The notes beneath the pieces were generated by a model. That model ran no database searches. It was given only the letters and a program-made list of their open reading frames with translations, and was not told the origin of the DNA. From contig NZ_QPIW01000022.1 in the NCBI RefSeq assembly GCF_003339505.1, positions 1 through 64,000 of the forward strand: a DNA stretch of 64,000 nucleotides, read 5' to 3'. The DNA is from Runella aurantiaca (GTDB taxonomy: Bacteria; Bacteroidota; Bacteroidia; Cytophagales; Spirosomataceae). Shown piece after piece: positions 50,861 through 60,144 of the stretch. The position numbers and the translations under genes were made by a program. Numbering within the stretch: the stretch's first letter is position 1; each line of letters opens with the position of its first letter.

Positions 50861-52558
50861 TTAGGCTTTATCGGGGGCTTTTTCAACCGTAAATTGCCAA
50901 AGCCAAGCAAACAAAATGACCAGAATACAGCCAACGACGTTGAGCCATAAAAACGCCATGATGTCAGAAAGCCAACATACCACTACGCCAATTTCGGCCA
51001 GCACAGCCCCCCAAAATGTGGCTTTTCCACCGAGATTTTTAAAGTAAAAAGCCACCAGAAATATCCCTAAAATAACACCGTAAAACAATGAGCCTAAGAT
51101 ATTTACGGCTTCAATCATGCTACCCAATTTGCTGGCGTATTGCGCCACTGCCACACAAAATACGCCCCAACCGATGGTAGCCACGCGCGAGGCGGTAAGG
51201 TAATGGTTTTCGGAGGCGTCTTTACGGTACAGGCGTTTGTAAATGTCCACAATACTCGTAGAAGCCAATGAACTATAAGCCGCCGCAATAGAACCCATGG
51301 AGGCGCTGAAAATGACCGCAATGAGTAACCCGATGAGCCCGATGGGTAGACGGTCGAGCACAAACCGCAGAAAAACGTAATTTACATCGCTGGTGTCGGC
51401 AGTGGGATTGTTCTTTTTGATGAGGGCCACGGTTTCATTACGTATCTCTTTGGCAATGCCTTCATTGGTTTGTAGCATTGTCTTTTGACGGTTTACTTCT
51501 GCCTCATCTTCACTATCCATGGCTTTTGCCAAGGCGTTGACGGTCTGTTGGCGCTCAAAGGTTAATTTCTGATGTTTTTGCTCAAGTTGTTGATAATTAG
51601 TTGCATATATGCTTGTTTTAAGTTTGTCAGTTTCTACTTTATTGAAAAACAAAGGGGCTGGATTGTATTGGTAATACACAAAAACCAGCACGCCTACCAA
51701 CAAAATCAGGAACTGCATCGGGATTTTGAGCAAACCATTCATCATCAGACCCAAGCGGCTTTGGCCGATGGATTCACCCGTAAGATAACGCCCTACCTGC
51801 GATTGGTCGGTGCCGAAATAGGAAAGCTGCAAGAAAAAACCGCCGATAATCCCTGACCAAATATTGTAGCGGCTATTGGGGTCAAAATGAAAATCAATGG
51901 TGTTGAGTCGCCCCGCTTTACCCGCTATTTTGAGGGCATCTACAAAACCTACATCAGCGGGCAGCAGATGCACCACCATGTAGCCCGCTACACACATCGC
52001 CACGGTCACAATCATCATCTGTTGGACGTGCGTATGGGAGATGGCCTTCGTGCCGCCAGACACGGTGTAGATTAACACCACGGTTCCCATAAAGATATTG
52101 GTCCACATGATGTCCCAACCCAAAATAGTAGCTAAAATGATGGAAGGGGCATAAATGGATAGTCCAGTAGAAAGGCCTCGGGAAAGCAAAAACAGCGTTA
52201 CGGTAAACATCCGGACGCGCATATCAAACCGCTTTTCTAAAAACTCGTAGGCGGTAAATACCTTGAGGCGGTGAAAAATAGGAATGAACGTAATACTCAA
52301 AACGACCATGGCGAGCGGTAGGCCGAAATAAAATTGAACGAAGCGCATTCCATCTGAAAATCCCTGTCCGGGCGCCGATAAAAAGGTAATGGCGCTGGCT
52401 TGGGTTGCCATCACCGAAAAACAGACGTGATACCACGGAAGCGACTGATTGGCAATGAGGTAATCTTCCATGTTTTGTGTGCCTCGGCTGCGATAAACTC
52501 CGTACAAAACGATAAAACCAAGCGTACCAATCAGTACAATCCAGTCAATAGAACTCAT
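50861..52558 (-). CDS. Sodium:solute symporter
   Basis: 565 residues with about 13 membrane helices, SSS family (solute/sodium symport; substrate not identifiable). Early motifs MATQASAITFLSAPGQGFSDG and the YFGTDQSQVGRYLTG region are typical. A soluble insertion of about 100 residues (about 320-420, charged and coiled-coil-like) sits between two helices; many SSS proteins lack it. Preceded on the same strand by a 54-residue membrane protein. Confidence 0.92.
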   Translation of the reverse strand: MSSIDWIVLIGTLGFIVLYGVYRSRGTQNMEDYLIANQSLPWYHVCFSVMATQASAITFLSAPGQGFSDGMRFVQFYFGLPLAMVVLSITFIPIFHRLKVFTAYEFLEKRFDMRVRMFTVTLFLLSRGLSTGLSIYAPSIILATILGWDIMWTNIFMGTVVLIYTVSGGTKAISHTHVQQMMIVTVAMCVAGYMVVHLLPADVGFVDALKIAGKAGRLNTIDFHFDPNSRYNIWSGIIGGFFLQLSYFGTDQSQVGRYLTGESIGQSRLGLMMNGLLKIPMQFLILLVGVLVFVYYQYNPAPLFFNKVETDKLKTSIYATNYQQLEQKHQKLTFERQQTVNALAKAMDSEDEAEVNRQKTMLQTNEGIAKEIRNETVALIKKNNPTADTSDVNYVFLRFVLDRLPIGLIGLLIAVIFSASMGSIAAAYSSLASTSIVDIYKRLYRKDASENHYLTASRVATIGWGVFCVAVAQYASKLGSMIEAVNILGSLFYGVILGIFLVAFYFKNLGGKATFWGAVLAEIGVVVCWLSDIMAFLWLNVVGCILVILFAWLWQFTVEKAPDKA

Positions 52559-52646
52559 TGAGAAAGTGGTGTTAAGACATGGCCCGAAAGCCCGTGCGGT
52601 TAAGAGTTAGGAACTATAAATGTGGGAATTTTATTCGGCGGGGAAA

Positions 52647-52811
52647 TCAGTCAAAATAATGCATCATTGCGTAAAATAATACGATGAGCAAAATTAAAGT
52701 CCCAATCACAATCCCGTACATTTGGGGCCAAGTTTTTATAAAAGGCGGAAGGCCTTCGCACTCATTTTCAAGAGGGGGAGAGGATTGCGGCGTTTGGTCA
52801 GTTATTTTCAT
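52647..52811 (-). CDS. 54-residue single-pass membrane protein upstream of symporter
   Basis: Reads MKITDQTPQSSPPLENECEG then a Pro/Trp-rich linker and one hydrophobic helix (GIVIGTLILLIVLFYAMM) to HYFD. The start is at 52811 and the stop 88 bp before the symporter gene, same strand. Small acidic-then-hydrophobic proteins beside SSS genes are common in this phylum and may be stabilising subunits. It is too short for a usual cut-off. Confidence 0.7.
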   Translation of the reverse strand: MKITDQTPQSSPPLENECEGLPPFIKTWPQMYGIVIGTLILLIVLFYAMMHYFD

Positions 52812-53028
52812 AGGGGAGTGGTTAGAGGTAATAGTCTATCAACTTTCAGGTATATTTGTTTTACAACGGAAAATTAACCAAAATGCGTGCCGTAAAATTA
52901 CTTCTAATCTATTGGTTTCGATTTTTTATGGTGTAGAAAGTCAAAAAATTAGATTAAATCGTAGTAAAAATGGATTCAATTGCATTTTTTTAGTTTTGAA
53001 TATACGCATTCATTCATTTTCAACCCTC

Positions 53029-53787
53029 ATGATGTTTAAAGACCAAGTAGTAATTATTACCGGCGGTTGCTCCGGAATCGGGCGGGCGGCGGCTTTTCGT
53101 TTTGCACAAGAAGGAGCGAAATTATTCATTGCCGACCTGTCTGAAAAAGCAGGTGATGTACTGATGGAAGAGCTTGAAAAAGTGGGAGCAGATGCGGCTT
53201 TTGCCCGCATTGATGTGACGGATGCCGAAGATGTAGAACGCATGGTTACGGATTGTATTCAGCGTTTTGGGGGGATTCATGTGCTCGTTAACAGTGCGGG
53301 AGTTTTGGGACCGCGCGCCCGGACCGAACGGTATCCTGCCGAAGACTTTAAAAAAGTAATGGAAATCAATGTTTTTGGCCTGTTTAATTGTATGCAGGCG
53401 GTTTTACCCCATTTTTTGGCAAAGAAAAACGGGAATATCGTCAATCTTGCCTCGGTAGCGGGTTTGGGGGGCTTTGCTGGGCACGTGGGTTATTCGGCGA
53501 GCAAACACGCCGTAGTGGGTATGACCCGCACCGCCGCCCTTGAATACGCCAAACATGGGATTCGCATCAATGCCGTTTGTCCCTCGTTTACGATGACGCC
53601 CATGCTCGAAAATGCCATGACCAACGACGACACCAATTACCTAGATGCGCTTCAAAATGCTATTCCTATGAAACGATTCGGAAAGCCCGAAGAAATTGCC
53701 GACGCCATTATTTACGCGGCTTCTTCGGCGGCTTCTTTTATGACTGGGCACACGCTTGTGATGGACGGAGGGCTGATGGTTGCGTAG
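53029..53787 (+). CDS. SDR family oxidoreductase
   Basis: 252 residues from the ATG at 53029 (MMFKDQVVIITGG). A longer frame from 52684 runs through the divergent promoter and gives no sensible protein. Rossmann-fold short-chain dehydrogenase: cofactor loop TGGCSGIGRA (about 11-20), NSAG near 90, and active-site Tyr/Lys in YSASKHAVVG. C-terminal MDGGLMVA is typical. NAD(P)H-dependent; substrate unknown. Confidence 0.93.
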   Translation: MMFKDQVVIITGGCSGIGRAAAFRFAQEGAKLFIADLSEKAGDVLMEELEKVGADAAFARIDVTDAEDVERMVTDCIQRFGGIHVLVNSAGVLGPRARTERYPAEDFKKVMEINVFGLFNCMQAVLPHFLAKKNGNIVNLASVAGLGGFAGHVGYSASKHAVVGMTRTAALEYAKHGIRINAVCPSFTMTPMLENAMTNDDTNYLDALQNAIPMKRFGKPEEIADAIIYAASSAASFMTGHTLVMDGGLMVA

Positions 53788-53802
53788 CGCCGTTGGGAAT
53801 GT

Positions 53803-53858
53803 GTCGTTGGGTTCTCAAACCTGTGTTGTTGGGCTCTCAAACCCAACAACCAACGACA
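53803..53858. repeat. Nested hairpin after SDR gene
   Basis: GTTGTTGGG pairs with CCCAACAAC (53825-53850) inside an outer pair GTCGTTGG/CCAACGAC (53803-53858). TCTCAAAC occurs twice. Related in flavour to the 20.2 kb and 50.8 kb hairpins but with a different loop. Probable terminator. Confidence 0.55.
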
Positions 53859-53920
53859 GCGGTTTCTTAAAACCACGAAATACGAATACTACCTTTTTTG
53901 CACAATCTTATTTTAATACA

Positions 53921-54397
53921 ATGCACCCAAATCAAGCCCTTATTGAACGATTTTATACGGCTTTTCAGCAGAAAGACTTTCGTACCATGCAGGCCTGTTA
54001 TCATCCAGATGTTCGTTTTTCTGATCCTGTTTTTCCTAAATTAAAGGGCGAAGAAGCGGGACTCATGTGGGAAATGCTCCTGACCAGAAGCGCTGACTTA
54101 ACGATTACGTTTGGGAATGTTCAGGCCGATTACCGAAGCGGAAGTTGCGACTGGGAAGCTACATACACTTTTTCGGCGACTGGGCGTACCGTTCATAACG
54201 TAATACACGCTGAATTTTTGTTCAAAAACGACCTTATCTCGCGCCATGACGACCGATTTAGCTTTTATGAATGGTCGTCGCAAGCGTTGGGACTGACGGG
54301 AAAATTATTGGGCTGGAGCCGTTTTTTGGAGAAAAAAATTCAACGAAAAGCGGCGGATGGTCTAAGAAATTTTATCCAGAAAAAAGCCAAAAACTGA
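53921..54397 (+). CDS. NTF2/SnoaL-like protein
   Basis: 158 residues from MHPNQALIERFYTAF at 53921; the longer frame start at 53780 crosses the hairpin. The sequence QQKDFRTMQACYHPDVRFSDPVF, then GEEAGLMWEMLL, matches the nuclear transport factor 2-like fold of small enzymes or binding proteins. Function unknown. Lies between two SDR genes on the same strand, 40 bp before the second. Confidence 0.85.
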   Translation: MHPNQALIERFYTAFQQKDFRTMQACYHPDVRFSDPVFPKLKGEEAGLMWEMLLTRSADLTITFGNVQADYRSGSCDWEATYTFSATGRTVHNVIHAEFLFKNDLISRHDDRFSFYEWSSQALGLTGKLLGWSRFLEKKIQRKAADGLRNFIQKKAKN

Positions 54398-54437
54398 AAG
54401 TCGGATTTTATACCTTAATCTTACCTAAACCAAAGTT

Positions 54438-55214
54438 ATGAACAGCGAATCAGTAAAAAATCTTTTTGATTTAACGGGCAAAGTTGCCGTAATTACGGGG
54501 GCCAGCAAAGGCATAGGCGAGCAAATTGCGCGTTATTTTGCCCAATTTGGCGCAAAAGTCATCATCAGTAGTCGTAAACTCGCTGATTTGGAGCTGCTCG
54601 CTGAAGAAATTCGCCAAACAGGTGCCGACGTCACGGCCGTTGAGGCAAACATGGGCGATGAAGCCCACATCAAACACCTGTGTGACAAAGCCGTTGAAAT
54701 CTACGGAGGAATTGATATTTTGGTGAATAATGCGGCTTCCAATCCCTATTACGGGCCCACCGTTGACTGTCCAGATGCTGCTTTCGACAAAATCATGGAC
54801 ATCAACGTAAAAGCGCCTTTTCAACTCAGTAAATGGGTTCATCCCGTCATGAAACTACGGGGTGGAGGCAGCATCATCAATATTAGTAGTATTGCGGGAG
54901 AAACGCCTGACCCAGGTTTGGGAATATACAGCGTCAGCAAGTCAGCCTTGAATATGTTGACCAAGGTTTTTGCCAAAGAGTGGGGTGACGACGGCATACG
55001 GGTCAACGCGGTTTGTCCGGGATTGATTAAAACCAAATTCAGTAAAGCCTTGTGGGAAAACGAAAAGACGCTGAATCATTTTACCAAACGGATTCCGATT
55101 TCTCGCATGGGAACGGTCGAAGAAGTAGCCTCTCTGGTGCTTTATCTTGCTTCTGATGCCTCGGGTTATTGTACTGGCGGAATCTACACCGTGGACGGTG
55201 GCACGACCATTTGA
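54438..55214 (+). CDS. SDR family oxidoreductase
   Basis: 258 residues. Classical SDR: TGASKGIGEQIA (19-30), NNAASNP near 96, catalytic Ser in NISSIAGE, and Tyr/Lys in IYSVSKSALNM. Ends TVDGGTTI. Similar to 3-oxoacyl-ACP reductase-like or glucose dehydrogenase-like SDRs. The NTF2-like protein just upstream may share its substrate. Confidence 0.94.
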   Translation: MNSESVKNLFDLTGKVAVITGASKGIGEQIARYFAQFGAKVIISSRKLADLELLAEEIRQTGADVTAVEANMGDEAHIKHLCDKAVEIYGGIDILVNNAASNPYYGPTVDCPDAAFDKIMDINVKAPFQLSKWVHPVMKLRGGGSIINISSIAGETPDPGLGIYSVSKSALNMLTKVFAKEWGDDGIRVNAVCPGLIKTKFSKALWENEKTLNHFTKRIPISRMGTVEEVASLVLYLASDASGYCTGGIYTVDGGTTI

Positions 55215-55264
55215 TGGAACCCTGACGTGTTTTGTAAAGCTAAGAAAATCAACCTAGCTGGATT

Positions 55265-55765
55265 TTATTGATTCTTCGTTTTTTCGTACACTAAAAAAGA
55301 ATAAGCGTAGGCATGTTGCGCGTCGGTGGGGAAATCCTGCCGGCTTTTTAGTTTAAACTCAGATTCGGAAAATGCTGGAAAAAAGGCGTCTCCATCAAAT
55401 GTACCGTGTACAAGGGTTAAATGAATAATGTCGGCCAATGGCAATGCCTGACGGTAGATTTCAGCACCGCCGATGACAAACACTTCTTTGTCATTTTTGC
55501 AGGCTTCAAGGGCTTCTTCTAGACTTCCAGCTCGGATAAAACCCTCTTCCAACGTATAATCTTCTTGACGCGTTATAACAAAGTTGCCGACTTCTGATGC
55601 TAAACGGTCGGGGGTATCGTAGCTTTTTCGACCCATAATCATTCGGCAACCTTTCGTGACCGCAAAAAAATTAGCCCAGTCGTTGGGTAAATGAGGCCAG
55701 GGTAAGCGCCCCTGCAAGCCAATGGCTCGGTTTTCTGACATGGCGCTGATTAATGAAATTTGCAT
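55265..55765 (-). CDS. folA: Dihydrofolate reductase
   Basis: 166 residues. Reduces dihydrofolate to tetrahydrofolate with NADPH. Recognised by SAMSENRAIGLQGRLPW, the acidic residue in the LPNDW segment, MIMGRKSYDT and VIGGAEIYRQALP. A His-Leu-Pro block reads PHLPNDW, one residue longer than the common WHLPxD. Converges on the SDR gene. Confidence 0.95.
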   Translation of the reverse strand: MQISLISAMSENRAIGLQGRLPWPHLPNDWANFFAVTKGCRMIMGRKSYDTPDRLASEVGNFVITRQEDYTLEEGFIRAGSLEEALEACKNDKEVFVIGGAEIYRQALPLADIIHLTLVHGTFDGDAFFPAFSESEFKLKSRQDFPTDAQHAYAYSFLVYEKTKNQ

Positions 55766-55831
55766 GAGTTGTTAGGTTGGATTAATCGTTAACCTGTGTT
55801 TAGGACTGCTAAGTTAAGGTAGGTTGGTAGG

Positions 55832-56028
55832 AGTTAACCGTAAAACTGCAAAATAATAAATGTCAAATGTAAACGTAGGGGCAGGCCTGCTGGTCGGTAT
55901 CAGTTAACCGTAAAACTGCAAAATAATAAATGTCAAATGTAAACGTAGGGGCAGGCCTGCTGGTCGGTATCAGTTAACCGTAAAACTGCAAAATAATAAA
56001 TGTCAAATGTAAACGTAGGGGCAGGCCT
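55832..56028. repeat. 70-bp tandem repeat, about 2.8 copies
   Basis: Units begin AGTTAACCGTAAAACTGCAA at 55832, 55902 and 55972. The first two copies and 57 bases of the third are identical. The unit includes GTAGGGGCAGGCCTGC. No gene, and no spacers as in CRISPR. The full gap 55766-56157 contains nothing else recognisable. Confidence 0.92.
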
Positions 56029-56157
56029 CGCGTCTGCCCGTTTTGGGAACTGTAAAACCGCTGCTACGGCCCCGTCCCTGCATTTTTCTGTTTTGCGGTT
56101 ATCTGTTTTCTGTTTAACATTTTTCTGTTCTAAAAGGTCTAGGACGCCCCAAAAACA

Positions 56158-56187
56158 AAACAGCGAAGCCTAATAGCCTCGCCGTTT
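56158..56187 (-). terminator. Hairpin terminator after OmpA-family gene
   Basis: On the minus strand AAACGGCGAGGC pairs with GCTTCGCTGTTT (two G-U pairs), loop about 6, followed by a T-rich tract. It begins 32 bases after the stop. Confidence 0.65.
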
Positions 56188-56218
56188 GTTTCCTATCCTT
56201 ACTATACTGCTATTACTT

Positions 56219-58546
56219 TTACTTTCCAGTGAGGGCTTCACCCACTCCTCCTTTGACTGACAGAATCTTGAATTCTGTTCGACGGTTGAGGCGGTGTTCG
56301 GCATCTTCACAATTTGTTCCATCAACGCAATCGTTGACCAATTCAGATTCTCCATATCCGCGGGCTACCAAACGTGATGGGGTGATTCCCTTGCGGACCA
56401 GATAATCGAAGGCAGCGCGGGCGCGGCGTTCTGAAAGGCGCAGATTGTACACGTCGCTGGCGCGGCTATCGGTAAATGACCGCAACTCAATTTGCATCGT
56501 TGGATACTTCTTCATCAGGCCTACTACTTTATCCAATTCTTTAGCGGCTTCGGGACGGATGAAAAACTTATCCAAATCGTAATAAATATTATCGAGGGTA
56601 AACACGTCGCCTGTACCGTACATGCTCAGGTCACTTTCCACGATTTTCTTCTTGGTTTTCTTATTTTTGTTGATGGTCTGTTCGTTGGTCGCCAACTCGT
56701 CGCCCTCGGCCCGCAGATCGTAGTTGCGACTTGGGTCAACTTCAAACTCGTATCCTCCATCAGGGCCCGTTACTACGGTGCGCTCAGCACCCGTTTTCTG
56801 GTCTTTCAGGGTTACTTTTACGCCTTCCTGTGGTGATTGATTTACTTCACGTTTTACCGTTCCTCGCAAAATAGTATTCTCGCTCTTGTTGAGGTAAATC
56901 GACACGCTCATCTGTGGATTGGCCGACTGGGTCATCGTGGAGAAGCGAATATTGTTGGTAGCGTATCCTTCTTTGATGGCTTTAAAGTCGTAATCGGTTT
57001 GTGATTCTAAACAAATTTTTGTAGCACCATCGATTCCTGTTTGTTGAATGTCTTGGTTAGAACCATTTTTTACGATTCTAACGTCTGCACCTTCGATGGG
57101 AGTATTGGTTTTGGCATCAAGTACTAAGATTTCAAGCGGACGGCAGGTGCGGGTAAAGCGGTAAATATTGTCGTCAGATACGCCTTTGCTGCGGTTGGAG
57201 CTGAAATATCCAGTACCCAATTCTTTATCGCTAATTAATCCAAAATCATCTTTTTCGGAGTTGATGGGGGCACCCAGGTTTTTTACGCCTTTGTAAGCAA
57301 TTCCTTCTTTCAGCTCGGCATAAAAAATATCCAGACCGCCCAATCCTTCATGACCGTCGGAGGCAAAGTAGAGATTGCCGCCTGCGTCGATAAACGGAAA
57401 CATTTCATTGCCTTCGGTATTGATTTCTTTGCCTAAGTTGACAGGCGTGCCCCATTGTCCATTGTTGTATTCCACAACGTAAACGTCCGTGCCACCAAAT
57501 CCACCGGGCATGTCTGAGACAAAATAAAGCTTGGTATCATCGGGTGAAAGCGCTGGGTGGCCCGTAGAATAATCGTCGCTATTGAAGGGGAGTTCTTTGA
57601 CACCGCCCCAATCTTTGCCTTTTTGGTCGGCAATGTATAACTTCAATTTGTTGATTCCGTCGTTGCTTTTCTTGCTTTTACCACCGTTGTAGTTGTTGCG
57701 GGTAAAGACCACTTTTGTGTAATCTTTGAAGAAAGTAGCGGGGCCTTCATGGTACTTTGTGTTGAGCGTTCGGCTAAATTTCTCGGCTTTGGTGACGGGC
57801 ATTGGCAAGTCGGGGGTGGGTGTAGCCTCCGCGAGTGTGCCTGTGTTGCCATTGGTGGCAGAGGCGCCGCCCAAGGTTCCTGCTGAGTTGACGTAAGTGT
57901 CGCGTACGCCTTTGAGTGCCGAGGTATCGGGGGTGAAATAGAGATCAAGGAACGGCGTTTGGTTCCAGTTAAAAACCCGTTTGATGATTCCTGATTCGGC
58001 CCGTGAGGAAACAAAAACCAATCCCCCTTTAAAATACATAGGGCTAAAATCGGCCTGTTTGGAGTTGACTGGCAAATACTCTACGCGATACATGGCCGAA
58101 TCTTTGTAAAAACGATTCATGTCCATGTACGTAACCGCAAACTTTCGACCGCGCAAATCGGAGGATTGTAAGTCGGCGTACTTTCCGTACATTTTTTGCG
58201 ACTCTCGGTGTTTGCCGTTGCTTGCCAGCGCTTGGGCGTAATAGAGATAGTTGCGGCTGTCGGAATCGGCAAAATTTTCTACCAATTGTCCGTAAACTCT
58301 TTCCGCATTGCGGGTGTCTTGGAGACGTCGGTAGCTGTAAGCCAATTTTTCTAACGCCTCTTTGCGTTCGACTGGGTCAGACTTTTTGTCAACGCGAAGG
58401 AATTCTTCGTAGCCCCGCACAGCATCGGCATAGCTGTATTCGTCAAAAGCCCGATTGGCCGACCGGAGTCTGGCGTTTTGGGCGAATGCGTTGAGTGTCA
58501 TCAGGGCCAGAACAAATCCCAACGCGATTTTACCTACGGTTTTCAT
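56219..58546 (-). CDS. PorE-like OmpA-family protein with TPR, propeller and peptidoglycan-binding domain
   Basis: 775 residues from the ATG at 58546 (KTVGKIALGFVLALMTLNAFAQ signal); an upstream start at 58594 puts residues before the signal. Order: TPR-like helices (about 25-140), PD40/WD40-like beta-propeller repeats (about 160-480; GHPALSPDDTKLYFVSD, NLYFASDGHEGLGGLDIF), two carboxypeptidase-regulatory-like beta domains (about 480-650), and a C-terminal OmpA domain (about 660-770) with LSERRARAAFDYLVRKGI. This is the order of PorE of the type IX secretion/gliding machinery, but many paralogues share it, so the role is open. Confidence 0.88.
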   Translation of the reverse strand: MKTVGKIALGFVLALMTLNAFAQNARLRSANRAFDEYSYADAVRGYEEFLRVDKKSDPVERKEALEKLAYSYRRLQDTRNAERVYGQLVENFADSDSRNYLYYAQALASNGKHRESQKMYGKYADLQSSDLRGRKFAVTYMDMNRFYKDSAMYRVEYLPVNSKQADFSPMYFKGGLVFVSSRAESGIIKRVFNWNQTPFLDLYFTPDTSALKGVRDTYVNSAGTLGGASATNGNTGTLAEATPTPDLPMPVTKAEKFSRTLNTKYHEGPATFFKDYTKVVFTRNNYNGGKSKKSNDGINKLKLYIADQKGKDWGGVKELPFNSDDYSTGHPALSPDDTKLYFVSDMPGGFGGTDVYVVEYNNGQWGTPVNLGKEINTEGNEMFPFIDAGGNLYFASDGHEGLGGLDIFYAELKEGIAYKGVKNLGAPINSEKDDFGLISDKELGTGYFSSNRSKGVSDDNIYRFTRTCRPLEILVLDAKTNTPIEGADVRIVKNGSNQDIQQTGIDGATKICLESQTDYDFKAIKEGYATNNIRFSTMTQSANPQMSVSIYLNKSENTILRGTVKREVNQSPQEGVKVTLKDQKTGAERTVVTGPDGGYEFEVDPSRNYDLRAEGDELATNEQTINKNKKTKKKIVESDLSMYGTGDVFTLDNIYYDLDKFFIRPEAAKELDKVVGLMKKYPTMQIELRSFTDSRASDVYNLRLSERRARAAFDYLVRKGITPSRLVARGYGESELVNDCVDGTNCEDAEHRLNRRTEFKILSVKGGVGEALTGK

Positions 58547-58686
58547 AATTGCAAAAGTGTTACAGTAGCAGGAAAATAGGATTCTATCTGTCAAGTCTCA
58601 ATTACTGTGCCAAAAAATAAAAGTAAGTTTTTTTTGTGAAAAAACTATTGGGTTGAAGTTGTTTGTGTAAAATAACTATCTGTTTA

Positions 58687-60015
58687 TCAATTAGATGTGT
58701 CTTGTGAAAATTTTAAAATTTTCACAGTTGTTTCGCTAATTTTAAATCGTTCATCCAATCGGAAGCCTACCAACCAAGCTATTTCGCCGCCTGATTCGAG
58801 TACGTAGACTTGGTCTTTTCGATTTCTAGAGACTTTTGCATCGACCAAAAAGTCACTGATTTTCTTCTTTTTTCCCTTCATGCCCAACGGACAGAACCAA
58901 TCGCCAGGCTGCCAAAGACGCAGTTTGAGCGGAAATGTTAGCGTATTCGCATCCATGTATGCGACTTCTTTTTTATTTTCTGCAACGGTGGTTTTACCCA
59001 TTGTCCACGTCAAATGCCCGCCAGCATAGTTAATTTCACCGCAAGGTTCATGCAATTCGTAGTATGTTGAGCTGGGTATTTGGGAAGGAGTGACGAGCCA
59101 CTTACCCCGGTTCATAATCAATGTATGCGTTGGTGAAAAATACCTTTTACCTGTTTGTCCTTTTCGGTTGAGCCAAATGAGTTTTGATTGTTGGTACGTA
59201 AAACCAAAGCCCGTGAGCCACTGAGCCAACAACTCTACGGGGGCAACTTGCTGTTCTAATGGCGCAATAGCAATCCATATTGTGCTACCTTCGGCCCTAA
59301 TGATTTCGGCCTCAATGGATTTTCGGCTCGCTGCCAGCAGGTTTTCTGTGGCTTTGACGCGCTCGGCCAACGTAGCAACAGAGGCTGCAACATTCGGATT
59401 GAGTTCCCTTAAAATAGGAACGACGTGGTGGCGTAGTCGATTGCGCGCATAATCAACGGAAGCGTTGGAACTGTCTTCCCGCCAAGGCAATTGATTTTGT
59501 GTAAGAAAAGCCTGTATGTCGTTTCGAGAGGCAAAGAGTAGCGGACGAACCAATCGGTCTTTTTTGGGCAGAATGCCGTGCAAACCCGCCAAGCCCGTAC
59601 CCCGCGTCAGGTTTAGCAGGACGGTTTCGAGTAGGTCATCTTGGTGGTGAGCGGTAAGAATATAGTCATAGTGAAATTGGTGACGAATCTCTTCAAACCA
59701 AGGGTAGCGCAATTCGCGGGCGGCCATTTGGGTAGAAATGCCCCGTTTTTTGGCAAATGCCTTGGTCTCAAACCGCTGAACATGACAGGCAACCCCGTAT
59801 TTTTGAGCCAGTTGTTGTACAAATAATTGGTCGCCTTCCGAATCTTCGCCCCTTAATTGGAAGTTGCAATGCGCAATGCCGAAGGAAAAACCAGCTTCAT
59901 GGCAAAGTTGCGTCAGAACGACCGAATCAATGCCCCCGCTCACCGTCAGTAGCAATCGGTCGGTCGGTGTAAAGAGTTGGTTTTCGGTAATAAAACGTAA
60001 GAAAGCTTGCAGCAT
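58687..60015 (-). CDS. tilS: tRNA(Ile)-lysidine synthase
   Basis: 442 residues from MLQAFLRFITENQL at 60015; the longer frame to 60102 has an uncharacteristic leader. Converts C34 of tRNA-Ile2 to lysidine, so AUA is read correctly. PP-loop LTVSGGIDSVVL (about 24-35), TAHHQDDLLETVLLNLTRG, and a substrate-binding C-terminal domain. Essential housekeeping gene, complete. Confidence 0.96.
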   Translation of the reverse strand: MLQAFLRFITENQLFTPTDRLLLTVSGGIDSVVLTQLCHEAGFSFGIAHCNFQLRGEDSEGDQLFVQQLAQKYGVACHVQRFETKAFAKKRGISTQMAARELRYPWFEEIRHQFHYDYILTAHHQDDLLETVLLNLTRGTGLAGLHGILPKKDRLVRPLLFASRNDIQAFLTQNQLPWREDSSNASVDYARNRLRHHVVPILRELNPNVAASVATLAERVKATENLLAASRKSIEAEIIRAEGSTIWIAIAPLEQQVAPVELLAQWLTGFGFTYQQSKLIWLNRKGQTGKRYFSPTHTLIMNRGKWLVTPSQIPSSTYYELHEPCGEINYAGGHLTWTMGKTTVAENKKEVAYMDANTLTFPLKLRLWQPGDWFCPLGMKGKKKKISDFLVDAKVSRNRKDQVYVLESGGEIAWLVGFRLDERFKISETTVKILKFSQDTSN

Positions 60016-60144
60016 GGGTCGGTTATTGGCTTGGCAAAGATACGTATAAAAAAAGAACGTCGCCGAGGAAGACTCCTTGACGACGTTGATAAGAAAATGC
60101 ATTGGTAAAGGCTAGACGCTTACCGATGTTAAGAACTTGAATGA

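Noticed and set aside
52684-53028. Upstream extension of the first SDR gene
   Set aside because: The ATG at 53029 starts directly at the SDR fold; upstream codons overlap the promoter and the divergent 54-residue gene.
55832-56028. CRISPR array
   Set aside because: Units are contiguous 70-bp tandem copies without variable spacers and no cas genes are near.
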